Below are positions 1-6,800 of a DNA stretch of 21,579 bases, one piece after another. The stretch is from the IMG/VR virus record IMGVR_UViG_3300025767_000149, positions 1-21,579 of that record, one strand, 5' to 3'. The notes under the pieces are model-generated. The model ran no database searches. It was not told the origin of the DNA and saw only the letters and a program-made list of their open reading frames with translations. This DNA comes from a virus. The translations under genes and the position numbers were made by a program. Numbering within the stretch: position 1 is the first letter of the stretch; each line of letters begins with the position of its first letter.

Positions 1-2
1 CA

Positions 3-83
3 GATCATGGACACACCCTTGCGCCTGCATTGCGTGAAGCCTGTGAGACACTAAAGGAAATCAAGGGAGACACTGATGAGTGA
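3..83 (+). CDS. C-terminal end of an unidentified phage protein (5' end outside window)
   Basis: An open frame enters the window and ends at TGA 81-83. It encodes 26 residues ending GDTDE, rich in charged residues (LREACETLKE), which looks like the helical tail of a normal protein. The stop overlaps the next gene's ATGAGTGA start by 8 bases, the same tight coupling seen at other joins in this arm; this supports real coding. Too little is present to name a family. Confidence 0.6.
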   Translation, partial: DHGHTLAPALREACETLKEIKGDTDE

Positions 84-375
84 TTATGATTTCAAGGAAC
101 GGAGTGACTTAGCAATGATTGTAGTCACTAACGTAACAGAGAACGATGATGGTTCAGCCACCTACACCTTCGACATTGATGATGTGTCCAGCAAGCAGAT
201 CACTGAGTTGGGACTAGAGTTTATCCTGACCTGTGCTGCTTATGGGCTGGACATTCATGATGCACTTGAGGATATTAGGTGGATGGGGCAGCAGAGAGAT
301 CTTGCTAATAAGATCGAAGGTCCATATACACCAGAAGAAGTGAAGGAGATGTTCGATGAAGACAAAAGTTCGTAA
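76..375 (+). CDS. Conserved phage hypothetical protein, 99 aa
   Basis: A small acidic protein of unknown function. The start ATG at 76 follows an AAGGGAGA ribosome binding site. The central part (NDDGSATYTFDIDD, then ELGLEFILTCAAYGLDIHDAL) has the look of a small phage protein family with a two-strand plus helix core that recurs in early regions of marine podoviruses and siphoviruses; I recognise the pattern but not a function. It has no signal peptide, no membrane segment and no cysteine cluster. It overlaps the upstream gene by 8 bases and the downstream gene by 20 bases, so it belongs to one early operon. Confidence 0.8.
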   Translation: MSDYDFKERSDLAMIVVTNVTENDDGSATYTFDIDDVSSKQITELGLEFILTCAAYGLDIHDALEDIRWMGQQRDLANKIEGPYTPEEVKEMFDEDKSS

Positions 376-544
376 GTTCTACTATGAGTATGGCGGGGAA
401 GACTTCACATGGGATGTTATGGAAGAGGGTGGCGGTAAGGAGCATGGACAATACTATGACACGCTAATGTTCTCTTGCACAACAGAACAGGATGCTATTG
501 ATGCCGTAGAACTCTTGATTGAACTTCAACAAGGAACGCAGTGA
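356..544 (+). CDS. Small phage protein, 62 aa, paralogue of the N-terminus of the 1041-1592 product
   Basis: The start ATG at 356 lies inside the end of the previous gene and is preceded by AAGGAG at 343-348, a good ribosome binding site at normal spacing. The product has an aromatic, strand-like N-terminus (FYYEYGGEDFTWDVMEEGGG) and then a helix (TEQDAIDAVELLIEL). The order W-D-(V/I)-x-E-x-x-G-G, hydrophobic FS, T-x-x-(D/E)-A-I-D also appears in the first ~45 residues of the product at 1041-1592, so the two are probably duplicates of one beta-beta-alpha module. Function unknown. Confidence 0.75.
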   Translation: MKTKVRKFYYEYGGEDFTWDVMEEGGGKEHGQYYDTLMFSCTTEQDAIDAVELLIELQQGTQ

Positions 545-545
545 C

Positions 546-839
546 ATGACTAATGCTAAAGAGAAACTGGTAGCACGACTGCTTGATGGTAGTGATGACA
601 TCTTCACTGAGTTTGTTGTCGTCGGCCTAGAGGATGGCCTTGAGACTATCGTTACTGAAGTGGAACGTCTGGTCAACATCAAGAACCTGTCAGACATCCA
701 ACACACAGACCTGAATGAACTCTACCATGATGGCAAGGCTACCATTCGTGTGCTGAAGTATTACACTACTAACTACTACACAGATGAAACTGCACTAATG
801 ACCGATGCGTGGGATAAACTGTTGGGGGATGTGTTCTGA
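546..839 (+). CDS. Conserved phage hypothetical protein, 97 aa
   Basis: I place the start at ATG 546, one base after the preceding stop and 9 bases after AAGGAA 531-536. An upstream TTG at 519 would add nine residues but would sit inside the previous gene with no better ribosome binding site. The product begins MTNAKEKLVARLLDG, is acidic and mostly helical, and ends with an aromatic stretch (RVLKYYTTNYYTDE) before GDVF. No known domain is recognised. Its TGA overlaps the next ATG (TGATG), which supports translational coupling. Confidence 0.75.
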   Translation: MTNAKEKLVARLLDGSDDIFTEFVVVGLEDGLETIVTEVERLVNIKNLSDIQHTDLNELYHDGKATIRVLKYYTTNYYTDETALMTDAWDKLLGDVF

Positions 840-1048
840 TGTCACACTGGCATTACCAATTGATGAAGCACACCACACCTGAAGGACACACGTACTATGC
901 AGTGCATGAGTATTATCCTCTGGACAGTGGCCCTGCATGGACTGAGAACCCTGTCACTGTAGATGGCGAGAGCATTGACGACATTCGTAAGATGCTTGTC
1001 TGTATCCTCAAGGACTGTGACACACACGGAGTGAAAGACTATGGGTGA
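839..1048 (+). CDS. Conserved phage hypothetical protein, 69 aa
   Basis: The start overlaps the previous stop as TGATG. The product reads MSHWHYQLMKH, then HEYYPLDSGPAWTENP and ends DTHGVKDYG. A short HYQLM(K/R)H start followed by HE-(V/Y)-Y and WT(E/x)NP is a pattern I associate with small conserved phage proteins of unknown role. It has no membrane segment, metal motif or catalytic signature. The gene overlaps the following one by 8 bases. Being unusually rich in His, Tyr and Trp for its size, it could be a small binding protein, but nothing in the sequence identifies a partner. Confidence 0.75.
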   Translation: MSHWHYQLMKHTTPEGHTYYAVHEYYPLDSGPAWTENPVTVDGESIDDIRKMLVCILKDCDTHGVKDYG

Positions 1049-1592
1049 CACTCCAACAGTAACTTATTCCTACAACAAGTTGGAAAAAGTGTGGGATATC
1101 TTTGAGACCGTAGGTGGTGAAACACAACTTTTATTCTCTTTTCATACAAAGAAGGAGGCCATTGATCATATTAAGTGGCAAACAAAACCTGACGAAGAAG
1201 AAGAGTCTTTTGATGATACCGACGAAGAAATAACCTTAGAAAAAATAGACAGGTATATTGAGGAGCAAAAGGTTCTAGCAGATAAAGAGGAAAGATCCAA
1301 GTTTCACAAAGACTATTCTGATGGTCATGAACAGAGAGAACTTCGTAGGCTTGAGACTGTTAGGAAACTCTTAGTTGCAGGTGCTAGTAATATGCGTTGG
1401 GGTTATGGCTGTGTTTACATCCAGGAGGGTGATACAACATTCTGCTTCTATCTGCTGAAACAAAAATGGTCAGCAGCAAAAAACCCAACAGGTGGAAAAG
1501 TTTCTTGGCGTAAAAGGAAGTCTTACTATTGTAAATCCCCAGAAGATTTCGTAGAAAAGTATGTACTAAAAAGCAAGAAGGTGGAAGGATGA
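1041..1592 (+). CDS. Unknown phage protein, 183 aa, AT-rich relative to neighbours
   Basis: The N-terminal ~45 residues (VWDIFETVGG, then FSFHTKKEAIDHI) match the layout of the 62-residue product at 356-544. Next comes a very acidic, helical linker (DEEEESFDDTDEE, residues ~50-65), a charged coiled-coil-like segment, and a C-terminal basic half (residues ~110-183) rich in Tyr, Trp and Lys (KQKWSAAKN, WRKRKSYYC). Codon use is visibly richer in A and T (AAA, GAA, TTA) than in the flanking genes, which suggests a separate origin for this gene or for its distal part. The start overlaps the preceding gene by 8 bases. No function can be assigned. Confidence 0.75.
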   Translation: MGDTPTVTYSYNKLEKVWDIFETVGGETQLLFSFHTKKEAIDHIKWQTKPDEEEESFDDTDEEITLEKIDRYIEEQKVLADKEERSKFHKDYSDGHEQRELRRLETVRKLLVAGASNMRWGYGCVYIQEGDTTFCFYLLKQKWSAAKNPTGGKVSWRKRKSYYCKSPEDFVEKYVLKSKKVEG

Positions 1593-1661
1593 CGCAGACG
1601 ATGGTGCTGTGCTAGTCCCCGTGTTCAGGAAAGTTAAGGCTGCACTAGGAAAGGAATACAC

Positions 1662-2333
1662 ATGATCAAGGCAACTCTCAAGGACCACATGGGTTCTGAC
1701 CTGTCGGTAGTGAATGCCGCACGGGTGTCGTTTGGAAAAGAGAGTGAGGGTGTCCTTGCTTGGAAGCAAGAGACAGCGGACATGACCAGTCCTGTAAGAG
1801 TACCCACTGAGGCTGATGAGAGGCTAATCCGCTATCTGGCAAAGCACAACCACATCAGTCCCTTCGGCCACTGCTTCGCCAGCTTCCACGTTAAAGCCCC
1901 GATCTTCGTAGCACGTCAGCTTGCCAAACATTCCTTCCTCCGCTGGAATGAAGTCAGTCGTCGCTACGTGGATGACGAGCCAGAGTTCTATGTGCCTGAT
2001 GTCTGGCGTGGACGTAGTGAAGACAAGAAACAGGGTAGTTCAGGTGAAGTTAAGGTGCCTTACCTAACACCACACGAGTTCTATAGGTCTGCTTTGTATG
2101 AATACAATACCCTGCTTGAATACGGAGTAGCACCTGAGCAAGCCCGTATGGTTCTGCCTCAGTCTACAATGACCGAATGGTGGTGGAGTGGTAGTCTTGA
2201 CGCCTTCGCCCGCATGTGTAACCTACGCTGTGCCACTGATACGCAGTACGAGACACGCATCGTAGCTGACCAGATCAGCAGTGTGATGGGTGATCTCTTC
2301 CCTGTATCATGGGGGGCACTGATGAATGACTAA
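1662..2333 (+). CDS. thyX: Flavin-dependent thymidylate synthase ThyX
   Basis: Makes dTMP from dUMP using methylene-tetrahydrofolate, FAD and NADPH. It supplies thymidine nucleotides for phage DNA together with the RNR and MazG encoded downstream. Its 223 residues are normal for the family. Visible motifs are HISPFGH (64-70), the signature region KHS-x7-S at 89-99 running into RRY, ARMVLP (161-166) and CNLR (186-189). The classical RHR-x7-S signature is altered to KHS-x7-S here; the terminal Ser99 is kept. A good ribosome binding site (AAGGAA) precedes ATG 1662. Family assignment is firm, because the surrounding NEVSRRY block and overall length agree; the effect of the altered signature on activity is inferred only. 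Confidence 0.95.
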   Translation: MIKATLKDHMGSDLSVVNAARVSFGKESEGVLAWKQETADMTSPVRVPTEADERLIRYLAKHNHISPFGHCFASFHVKAPIFVARQLAKHSFLRWNEVSRRYVDDEPEFYVPDVWRGRSEDKKQGSSGEVKVPYLTPHEFYRSALYEYNTLLEYGVAPEQARMVLPQSTMTEWWWSGSLDAFARMCNLRCATDTQYETRIVADQISSVMGDLFPVSWGALMND

Positions 2334-2499
2334 GTATGCGGTGATGATAGAGGTTGATCATGGTGAGTGGATGTACCTGTCTCAGGACAACCCGTTCACC
2401 TACAACAGCAAGCCTCAAATGTTTGACACAAGAGAGCTTGCACAGGAAGCTGCAAGCAACTGGAACACAGGATGGGTGGTTGAGTATGGCAAGGAATAG
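2326..2499 (+). CDS. Small phage protein, 57 aa
   Basis: ATG 2326 overlaps the end of thyX by 8 bases and the frame runs to TAG 2497-2499. The product starts MTKYAVMIEVDHGEWMYL and continues FDTRELAQEAASNWNTGW to VVEYGKE. A strand pair, then a T-x-x-x-A-x-x-A helix, then a final strand recall the small module at 356-544, so this may be another distant member. Coupling on both sides (8 bases with thyX, 14 bases with the next gene) and sensible amino-acid composition support real coding. Function unknown. Confidence 0.75.
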   Translation: MTKYAVMIEVDHGEWMYLSQDNPFTYNSKPQMFDTRELAQEAASNWNTGWVVEYGKE

Positions 2500-2971
2500 T
2501 CAGTCAGTAATCGAGGGAGATTCTGCGGAGAATAAGTTCATTAATCTCCGCAAGGATACCTTTGTCCGTCTCGCCAATAAGGAAGAGAACATCTTCGAGC
2601 ACTGGGATCTGATGGACTCAGAGCTAGGCCGCATTGATGTCAAGGCACCCAAGCGTAAGCACCGAGGGGGTGACATTGACTTCCACATCTGGTGGGAGTT
2701 GAAGACAGTCAAGCGTCCACCCAAGTGGGAGTCTAGCCCAGGCTGGGGGATACCCAACGGGATCGACAGGCTGATTGCAATAAGGTCAGAGGATGCCTAC
2801 TATCTGATCAAGCCTGAGGACATCATCGAAGACCTGAGGCAGAGGTGTAGGGACTACAGCAGGAAGCCCTTCGGCCTACATGCTAGGCCAGACCGAGGTG
2901 ACCTGATGACCACACTCCCACTTGACTATGTCAAGCAACATGCAAGGCACAGGATAGATGTTCACGATTGA
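2486..2971 (+). CDS. Probable PD-(D/E)XK-fold nuclease-like protein, 161 aa
   Basis: I start the gene at ATG 2486 (MARNSQ), preceded by the previous gene's end and with a 14-base overlap; the longer frame upstream is out-of-frame reading of the 57-residue gene. The product has an N-terminal helix with a conserved-looking Glu (AENKF, E15), an IDV strand (D51) and then WWELKTVK (E71-L-K73). A Glu helix, Asp, then E-x-K on a hydrophobic strand is the order of a PD-(D/E)XK nuclease core. The following WGIPNGIDRLIAI and YYLIKPEDI segments fit the later strands of such a fold. The sequence of residues is seen; nuclease activity is inferred. It could equally be an inactive or structural relative. 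Confidence 0.6.
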   Translation: MARNSQSVIEGDSAENKFINLRKDTFVRLANKEENIFEHWDLMDSELGRIDVKAPKRKHRGGDIDFHIWWELKTVKRPPKWESSPGWGIPNGIDRLIAIRSEDAYYLIKPEDIIEDLRQRCRDYSRKPFGLHARPDRGDLMTTLPLDYVKQHARHRIDVHD

Positions 2972-3182
2972 GTTCCTACCAGACCACACACTCGTTACCA
3001 GCCTGGACGAGGAGGACATGTGCGAGGATGTGCAGATGGTGATCACCGAGGAGTCTGTGTACTTCGTGCAGTACGATGAATCCCTGCAAGAGACACAGAC
3101 CATCCTGATTTCATACCAACAACTCTTGGATCTTTTTGCATCGCTTGACAGATCACAGGGTACTTACTATATCGAAAGGTAA
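2958..3182 (+). CDS. Small acidic phage protein, 74 aa
   Basis: ATG 2958 overlaps the previous gene by 14 bases and follows AGGA. The product is strongly acidic (SLDEEDMCEDVQ) with alternating strand-like segments (VYFVQYDE, TILISYQQLL) and a closing helix. It shows no recognised domain, membrane segment or metal site. Size, acidity and position just ahead of the replication genes would fit a small regulator or inhibitor of a host protein, but that is only a guess from context. Confidence 0.7.
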   Translation: MFTIEFLPDHTLVTSLDEEDMCEDVQMVITEESVYFVQYDESLQETQTILISYQQLLDLFASLDRSQGTYYIER

Positions 3183-3185
3183 GAC

Positions 3186-3260
3186 ATGCCAGTAGAGATT
3201 GTATCGACAGCACTTGGTGTGCTAATATACGCATCTATGTTTCTATTCTCGGGGGAATGA
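3186..3260 (+). CDS. Putative 24-aa single-span membrane peptide
   Basis: ATG 3186 follows AAAGGTAAG with good spacing, and the frame ends at TGA 3258-3260, which overlaps the primase-helicase ATG as ATGA. The product is MPVE, then a hydrophobic run (IVSTALGVLIYASMFLF), then SGE, so it reads as one short transmembrane helix. Overlap at its end and a good ribosome binding site favour translation. The same bases also carry a promoter-like site (3199-3228), so the open frame could be incidental. Confidence 0.5.
   Translation: MPVEIVSTALGVLIYASMFLFSGE
3199..3228 (+). promoter_or_regulatory. Candidate sigma70-type promoter upstream of the primase-helicase gene
   Basis: -35 like TTGTAT at 3199-3204, 18-base spacer, -10 TAATAT at 3223-3228 preceded by TGC (extended -10). 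Alone this would be weak, but the block GTGCTA, five variable bases, CGCATCTA is shared with the stronger site at 6737-6766, and the spacer length is identical. Predicted start of transcription is near 3235, 20-odd bases before ATG 3257. Confidence 0.4.
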
Positions 3261-4861
3261 TGAACGTTGTACAACTGCGGGGTGATGAACACCCACACCA
3301 ACCCTGTCCCTACTCCGACTGCAACTCCAGCAACGCCTTCTCCTGGAACGACGCAGGCTGGGGTAACTGCTTCTCATGTGACAGAGGATACCCAATGAAA
3401 GCTACTGAGTCTCCACCCCTTCACGACTGGGCCAAGGAGGAATACCCTGTTAAGCTTCGGGTTAACTCCAAGACAACCCAGCCTGACGGGGTTACCTACG
3501 AGGGTATACGATCCCTCGATCCTGACGTTGCCAAGTACTACGGCATCCAGCTACAGACATACCAGGGCCAGCCCCTTCGGTATGCCTACAAGTACCCTAA
3601 CAACACGAAGTATCGTGACTACCACGAAAAGAATAAGTCTTGGTACAAAGAGACAGGCTTGGGTGCTACCGACTTGTTCGGTCCAGACTTCAACGCTGGT
3701 ACGAGCAAGCGTATCTACATCACCGAGGGTGAGTTTGATGCGGCCAGCCTGTATCAGATCCTGGACAAGCGTTGGCCTGTAGTTTCCCTACCCTCTGCAT
3801 CCATCGGGGATAAGTTCTTCCAGAAGAATAAGGACTACCTCGACTCCTTCTCGGAGATTGTGTATGCGGGTGAGCTTGATGCTGCTGGTCGCAAGGCTGC
3901 TGACAAGTTCTACAGCATCTTCCCGAAGAAGTTCTGGTATGTCCCCATGACTAAGTACAAGGACGCCAACGACTTCCTCAAGGCTGGTGACACCGAAGAC
4001 CTCAAGTGGGCAGCGGTTAAGTCACAACGCTACTCGCCTGAGAACTTCTTCATCTCGGAGGATGCAGTCACCAATGCCATCATGAACGAGAACCCATACG
4101 AGTATGTACCGACAGGGCATCAGGGTCTCGATGACATGATCAGGGGTCTGGTCAAGGGTGGCCTGACATTCATCAAGGCACCACGAGGCACAGGCAAGAC
4201 TGAGGTTATCCGCTACTTAGAGATGGGGCTGCTGAAGAACAGTGACACTGCCACCTTCGCTGGCCTACACATGGAGGAGATGAAGTCTACCACCTATCGG
4301 GCAATGGCTACCTACGACTTGGGTGTCAACGTCCGCACCAAGGATGACGCCCGTGCCAACGGCTTCACTGAAGAGCAGGTAGCAGAGGCAGCACGGAAGG
4401 CTGTCCGAGGTGAACGCACGATCCTCTTCGAGATGCGGTCAGATGATAACCCCATGTCCCTGCTGGATCACATTAGGACTGCGGCCACTGTCTACGGTGC
4501 TGACTTCATCTTCATTGACCACGTACAGCGTCTAGCCTATCTGTCTCAGGCTGGTGTTGACGGGGCCACCTCGACACTCACCATGCTTGGCAGTCAGGCT
4601 GCACAGCTTGCCAAGGAGTTGAACATTGGTGTGGTCTTTATCTCACAGGTGAACGACGATGGACGTACCAAGTATGCAGGTGCCCTAGAAGAAGAGGCTA
4701 TCATCTGCATCAAGCTTGACCGTGACACTGAGACTGAAGATCCAATCGAGGGTAACACAACCACCTTCATCGTGGACAAGAACAGGCCATTCGCCAAGCT
4801 TGGCAAGGCAGGTTCAGTCTACTATGACCATGAAACCACAATCCTGAGGGAACACTTCTGA
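3257..4861 (+). CDS. T7 gp4-like primase-helicase
   Basis: A bifunctional replication protein that unwinds the fork and makes RNA primers. The 534 residues compare with 566 for T7 gp4. In order: a zinc-binding domain with Cys17, Cys22, Cys38 and Cys41 (CPYSDC and CFSC); a TOPRIM primase core with TEGEFDA (156-162) and AGELDAAGRKA (204-214); a linker; and a RecA-like helicase with Walker A APRGTGKT (308-315), Walker B FIFID (417-421) followed by HVQRL, and FISQVND (461-467). The first acid of the TOPRIM D-x-D pair appears as Glu206 (E-L-D). ATG 3257 overlaps the upstream TGA, and its own TGA overlaps the polymerase ATG, so the two replication genes are coupled. Confidence 0.95.
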   Translation: MMNVVQLRGDEHPHQPCPYSDCNSSNAFSWNDAGWGNCFSCDRGYPMKATESPPLHDWAKEEYPVKLRVNSKTTQPDGVTYEGIRSLDPDVAKYYGIQLQTYQGQPLRYAYKYPNNTKYRDYHEKNKSWYKETGLGATDLFGPDFNAGTSKRIYITEGEFDAASLYQILDKRWPVVSLPSASIGDKFFQKNKDYLDSFSEIVYAGELDAAGRKAADKFYSIFPKKFWYVPMTKYKDANDFLKAGDTEDLKWAAVKSQRYSPENFFISEDAVTNAIMNENPYEYVPTGHQGLDDMIRGLVKGGLTFIKAPRGTGKTEVIRYLEMGLLKNSDTATFAGLHMEEMKSTTYRAMATYDLGVNVRTKDDARANGFTEEQVAEAARKAVRGERTILFEMRSDDNPMSLLDHIRTAATVYGADFIFIDHVQRLAYLSQAGVDGATSTLTMLGSQAAQLAKELNIGVVFISQVNDDGRTKYAGALEEEAIICIKLDRDTETEDPIEGNTTTFIVDKNRPFAKLGKAGSVYYDHETTILREHF

Positions 4862-6732
4862 TGATCTTTGACTGCGAGACTGACAACCTACTGGAGGAAG
4901 CGACTAAGGTTCACGTCCTTGCCTACCAAGACGGGAATCAGGTTCGCCACACCCATGACTACAATGAGATGAGAACCATTCTCAACAACGCACCGATCCT
5001 GATCGGACACAACATCGTCCGCTTTGATGTGCCTGTACTTGAGCGTATCCTTGGTATCAACATCAAGGCCAAGCTGTACGATACTCTGCCTATGTCCTGG
5101 GTCATGTTCACTGACATGATGCAGCATGGTCTTGAGGTGCATGGGGAAAGGTATGGTGTGCCAAAGCCTAGCATTGCAGACTGGCAGAACTTGTCACCCC
5201 AGGAGTATGCACACCGCTGCACTGAGGATGTCAAGATCAACATCAAGTTGTGGGATGACCTGATCAAACGCTTCAAGCTTGTCTATGGCAACGACAAGGA
5301 GAGCATGGACCGCTACCTGCAGTACCTCACCTTCAAGATGAAGTGTGCAGCAATGGCGGAACAGTCGAAGTGGAAGCTGGACATTGAGTTGGTGGAGACC
5401 TCCCTCAACAAGATCGTCAAGCTACAGGATGAGAAGGTAGAGGAACTGATTGCAGTGATGCCACCTGTACCCCAGTATCGTAAGAAGCAGAAGCCGAAGA
5501 CGATGTTCAAAAAGGACCGCAGCCTGTCTGTACATGGGCAGGAGTGGTTCGATGAGTGCAAGAAGCAGGGACTTGACCCTAGCCAGGAGGAGCCACTCAA
5601 GATTCTCAAGGGCTACGACAAGGCCAACCCAAACTCTTCTGAGCAGGTAAAAGACTGGCTGCGCAGTATGGGTTGGGAACCCTGTACCTTTGACTTTAAG
5701 AAGGCAGAGGATGGTTCAGAGCGTACCGTACCTCAAGTACGCAAAGATGGGGAACTTGCTCCGTCAGTCACGTTGCTGATCGAGGAGCACCCCGAGGTTG
5801 AACTGCTGGATGGTCTGACTGTCCTGCAGCATCGTCGTTCCATCTTCGAGGGTATGCTTGAGTCTGTTGATGAGGATGGGTATGTCAAGGCAGAGATTGC
5901 TGGCCTGACAAACACCCTTCGCTTCAAGCACAAGAAGCCACTGGTCAATCTGCCTGGGGTGGACAAGCCCTGGGGCAAGGAGGTTAGGGGTTCTCTGATA
6001 TCTCGTGAGGGTCATGTGATGTGTGGTGCTGACATGGTGTCGCTTGAGGCTACAACTAAGAAGCACTTCATCTACCCGTATGATCCAGACTACGTTAATG
6101 AGATGTCTGAGCCTGGCTTTGATGAACACCTCGACCTTGCGGTTAGGTCTGGCTACATCAGCAGGGATGACTACAACTTCTACACCAATGCAGACGAGGA
6201 CACTGTCAGTGACAAGGGTAGGTTCAAGCAGATCAAAAAGGTCCGCAAGAAGTTCAAGCCTGTGAACTACGCCAGCGTCTACGGGGTCAGACCCCTGAAG
6301 CTGTCACGCACAACAGGCATGTCTATCTCTGAGGCTGCAGTCCTGATCGACTCCTACTGGGATCGTAACTGGGCAGTAAATCAGTTTGCATCTGATCAGG
6401 AGGTCAAGACTGTAGGTGGTCAGAAGTGGGTGAAGAACCCAGTCAACAACTTCTGGTACACCCTGAGGTTCGAGAAGGATATCTTCTCCACTCTCAATCA
6501 GGGTACAGGTGCCTACTGCTTTGACCAGTGGGTGGCACACTACCTCACCAAGCGGCCAAACATCATCGGCCAATTCCATGACGAGTCTATCAATGACATT
6601 CCGATTGGTGAGGAACAAGAGCATGAAGCAGCCCTCAAGTGGGCTATTCAGAAGGTCAATGAGAAGCTCAAGCTTAACGTTGATCTGGATGTCAGTGTTC
6701 AATTCGGAAATCGTTACTCCGACATTCACTAG
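4861..6732 (+). CDS. Family A (T7-like) DNA polymerase with 3'-5' exonuclease domain
   Basis: The replicative polymerase, 623 residues versus 704 in T7 gp5. The N-terminal proofreading exonuclease shows DCE (D4, E6), HN-x3-FD (50-56) and CTEDV (D123). The polymerase shows motif A DMVSLEA (D391), motif B R462-x3-K466-x3-Y470-x3-YG (474-475) and motif C QFHDE (571-575). Tyr470 lies where E. coli Pol I has Phe762 and T7 has Tyr526, so the enzyme belongs to the tyrosine type often found in virulent phages. The exo III tyrosine of the usual Y-C-x-x-D seems replaced (RCTED), worth an alignment. Start overlaps the helicase stop (TGATG). No clear thioredoxin-binding insert can be judged by eye. Confidence 0.95.
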   Translation: MIFDCETDNLLEEATKVHVLAYQDGNQVRHTHDYNEMRTILNNAPILIGHNIVRFDVPVLERILGINIKAKLYDTLPMSWVMFTDMMQHGLEVHGERYGVPKPSIADWQNLSPQEYAHRCTEDVKINIKLWDDLIKRFKLVYGNDKESMDRYLQYLTFKMKCAAMAEQSKWKLDIELVETSLNKIVKLQDEKVEELIAVMPPVPQYRKKQKPKTMFKKDRSLSVHGQEWFDECKKQGLDPSQEEPLKILKGYDKANPNSSEQVKDWLRSMGWEPCTFDFKKAEDGSERTVPQVRKDGELAPSVTLLIEEHPEVELLDGLTVLQHRRSIFEGMLESVDEDGYVKAEIAGLTNTLRFKHKKPLVNLPGVDKPWGKEVRGSLISREGHVMCGADMVSLEATTKKHFIYPYDPDYVNEMSEPGFDEHLDLAVRSGYISRDDYNFYTNADEDTVSDKGRFKQIKKVRKKFKPVNYASVYGVRPLKLSRTTGMSISEAAVLIDSYWDRNWAVNQFASDQEVKTVGGQKWVKNPVNNFWYTLRFEKDIFSTLNQGTGAYCFDQWVAHYLTKRPNIIGQFHDESINDIPIGEEQEHEAALKWAIQKVNEKLKLNVDLDVSVQFGNRYSDIH

Positions 6733-6736
6733 GGGG

Positions 6737-6766
6737 TTGACCCCTAAAAATTAAACGTGCTACAAT
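6737..6766 (+). promoter_or_regulatory. Sigma70-type promoter driving the single-stranded DNA-binding protein operon
   Basis: -35 TTGACC at 6737-6742, 18-base spacer, -10 TACAAT at 6761-6766 preceded by TGC, giving an extended -10. It lies in the 68-base gap after the polymerase stop, and the ribosome binding site AAAGGAAA follows before ATG 6801. The block ACGTGCTACAATT recurs as ACATGCTACAATT at the tRNA promoter (10926-10955). A 5-bp inverted repeat (AGGGG 6731-6735 / CCCCT 6741-6745) overlaps the -35 and could be an operator. Confidence 0.75.
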
Positions 6767-6800
6767 TCGCATCTAGCAACTGTCATGAAAGGAAATACAC

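Noticed and set aside
1589-1615. Eight-codon ORF (MTQTMVLC) after the 183-residue gene
   Set aside because: Too short to support, and no conservation can be judged from one sequence.
2354-2485. Upstream extension of the PD-(D/E)XK-like gene
   Set aside because: These bases encode the 57-residue protein in another frame; the extension's residues are low quality and ATG 2486 is well placed.
6731-6745. AGGGG/CCCCT hairpin after the polymerase as a terminator
   Set aside because: Only five pairs and no T run on the transcript; it overlaps a good -35, so an operator role is likelier.
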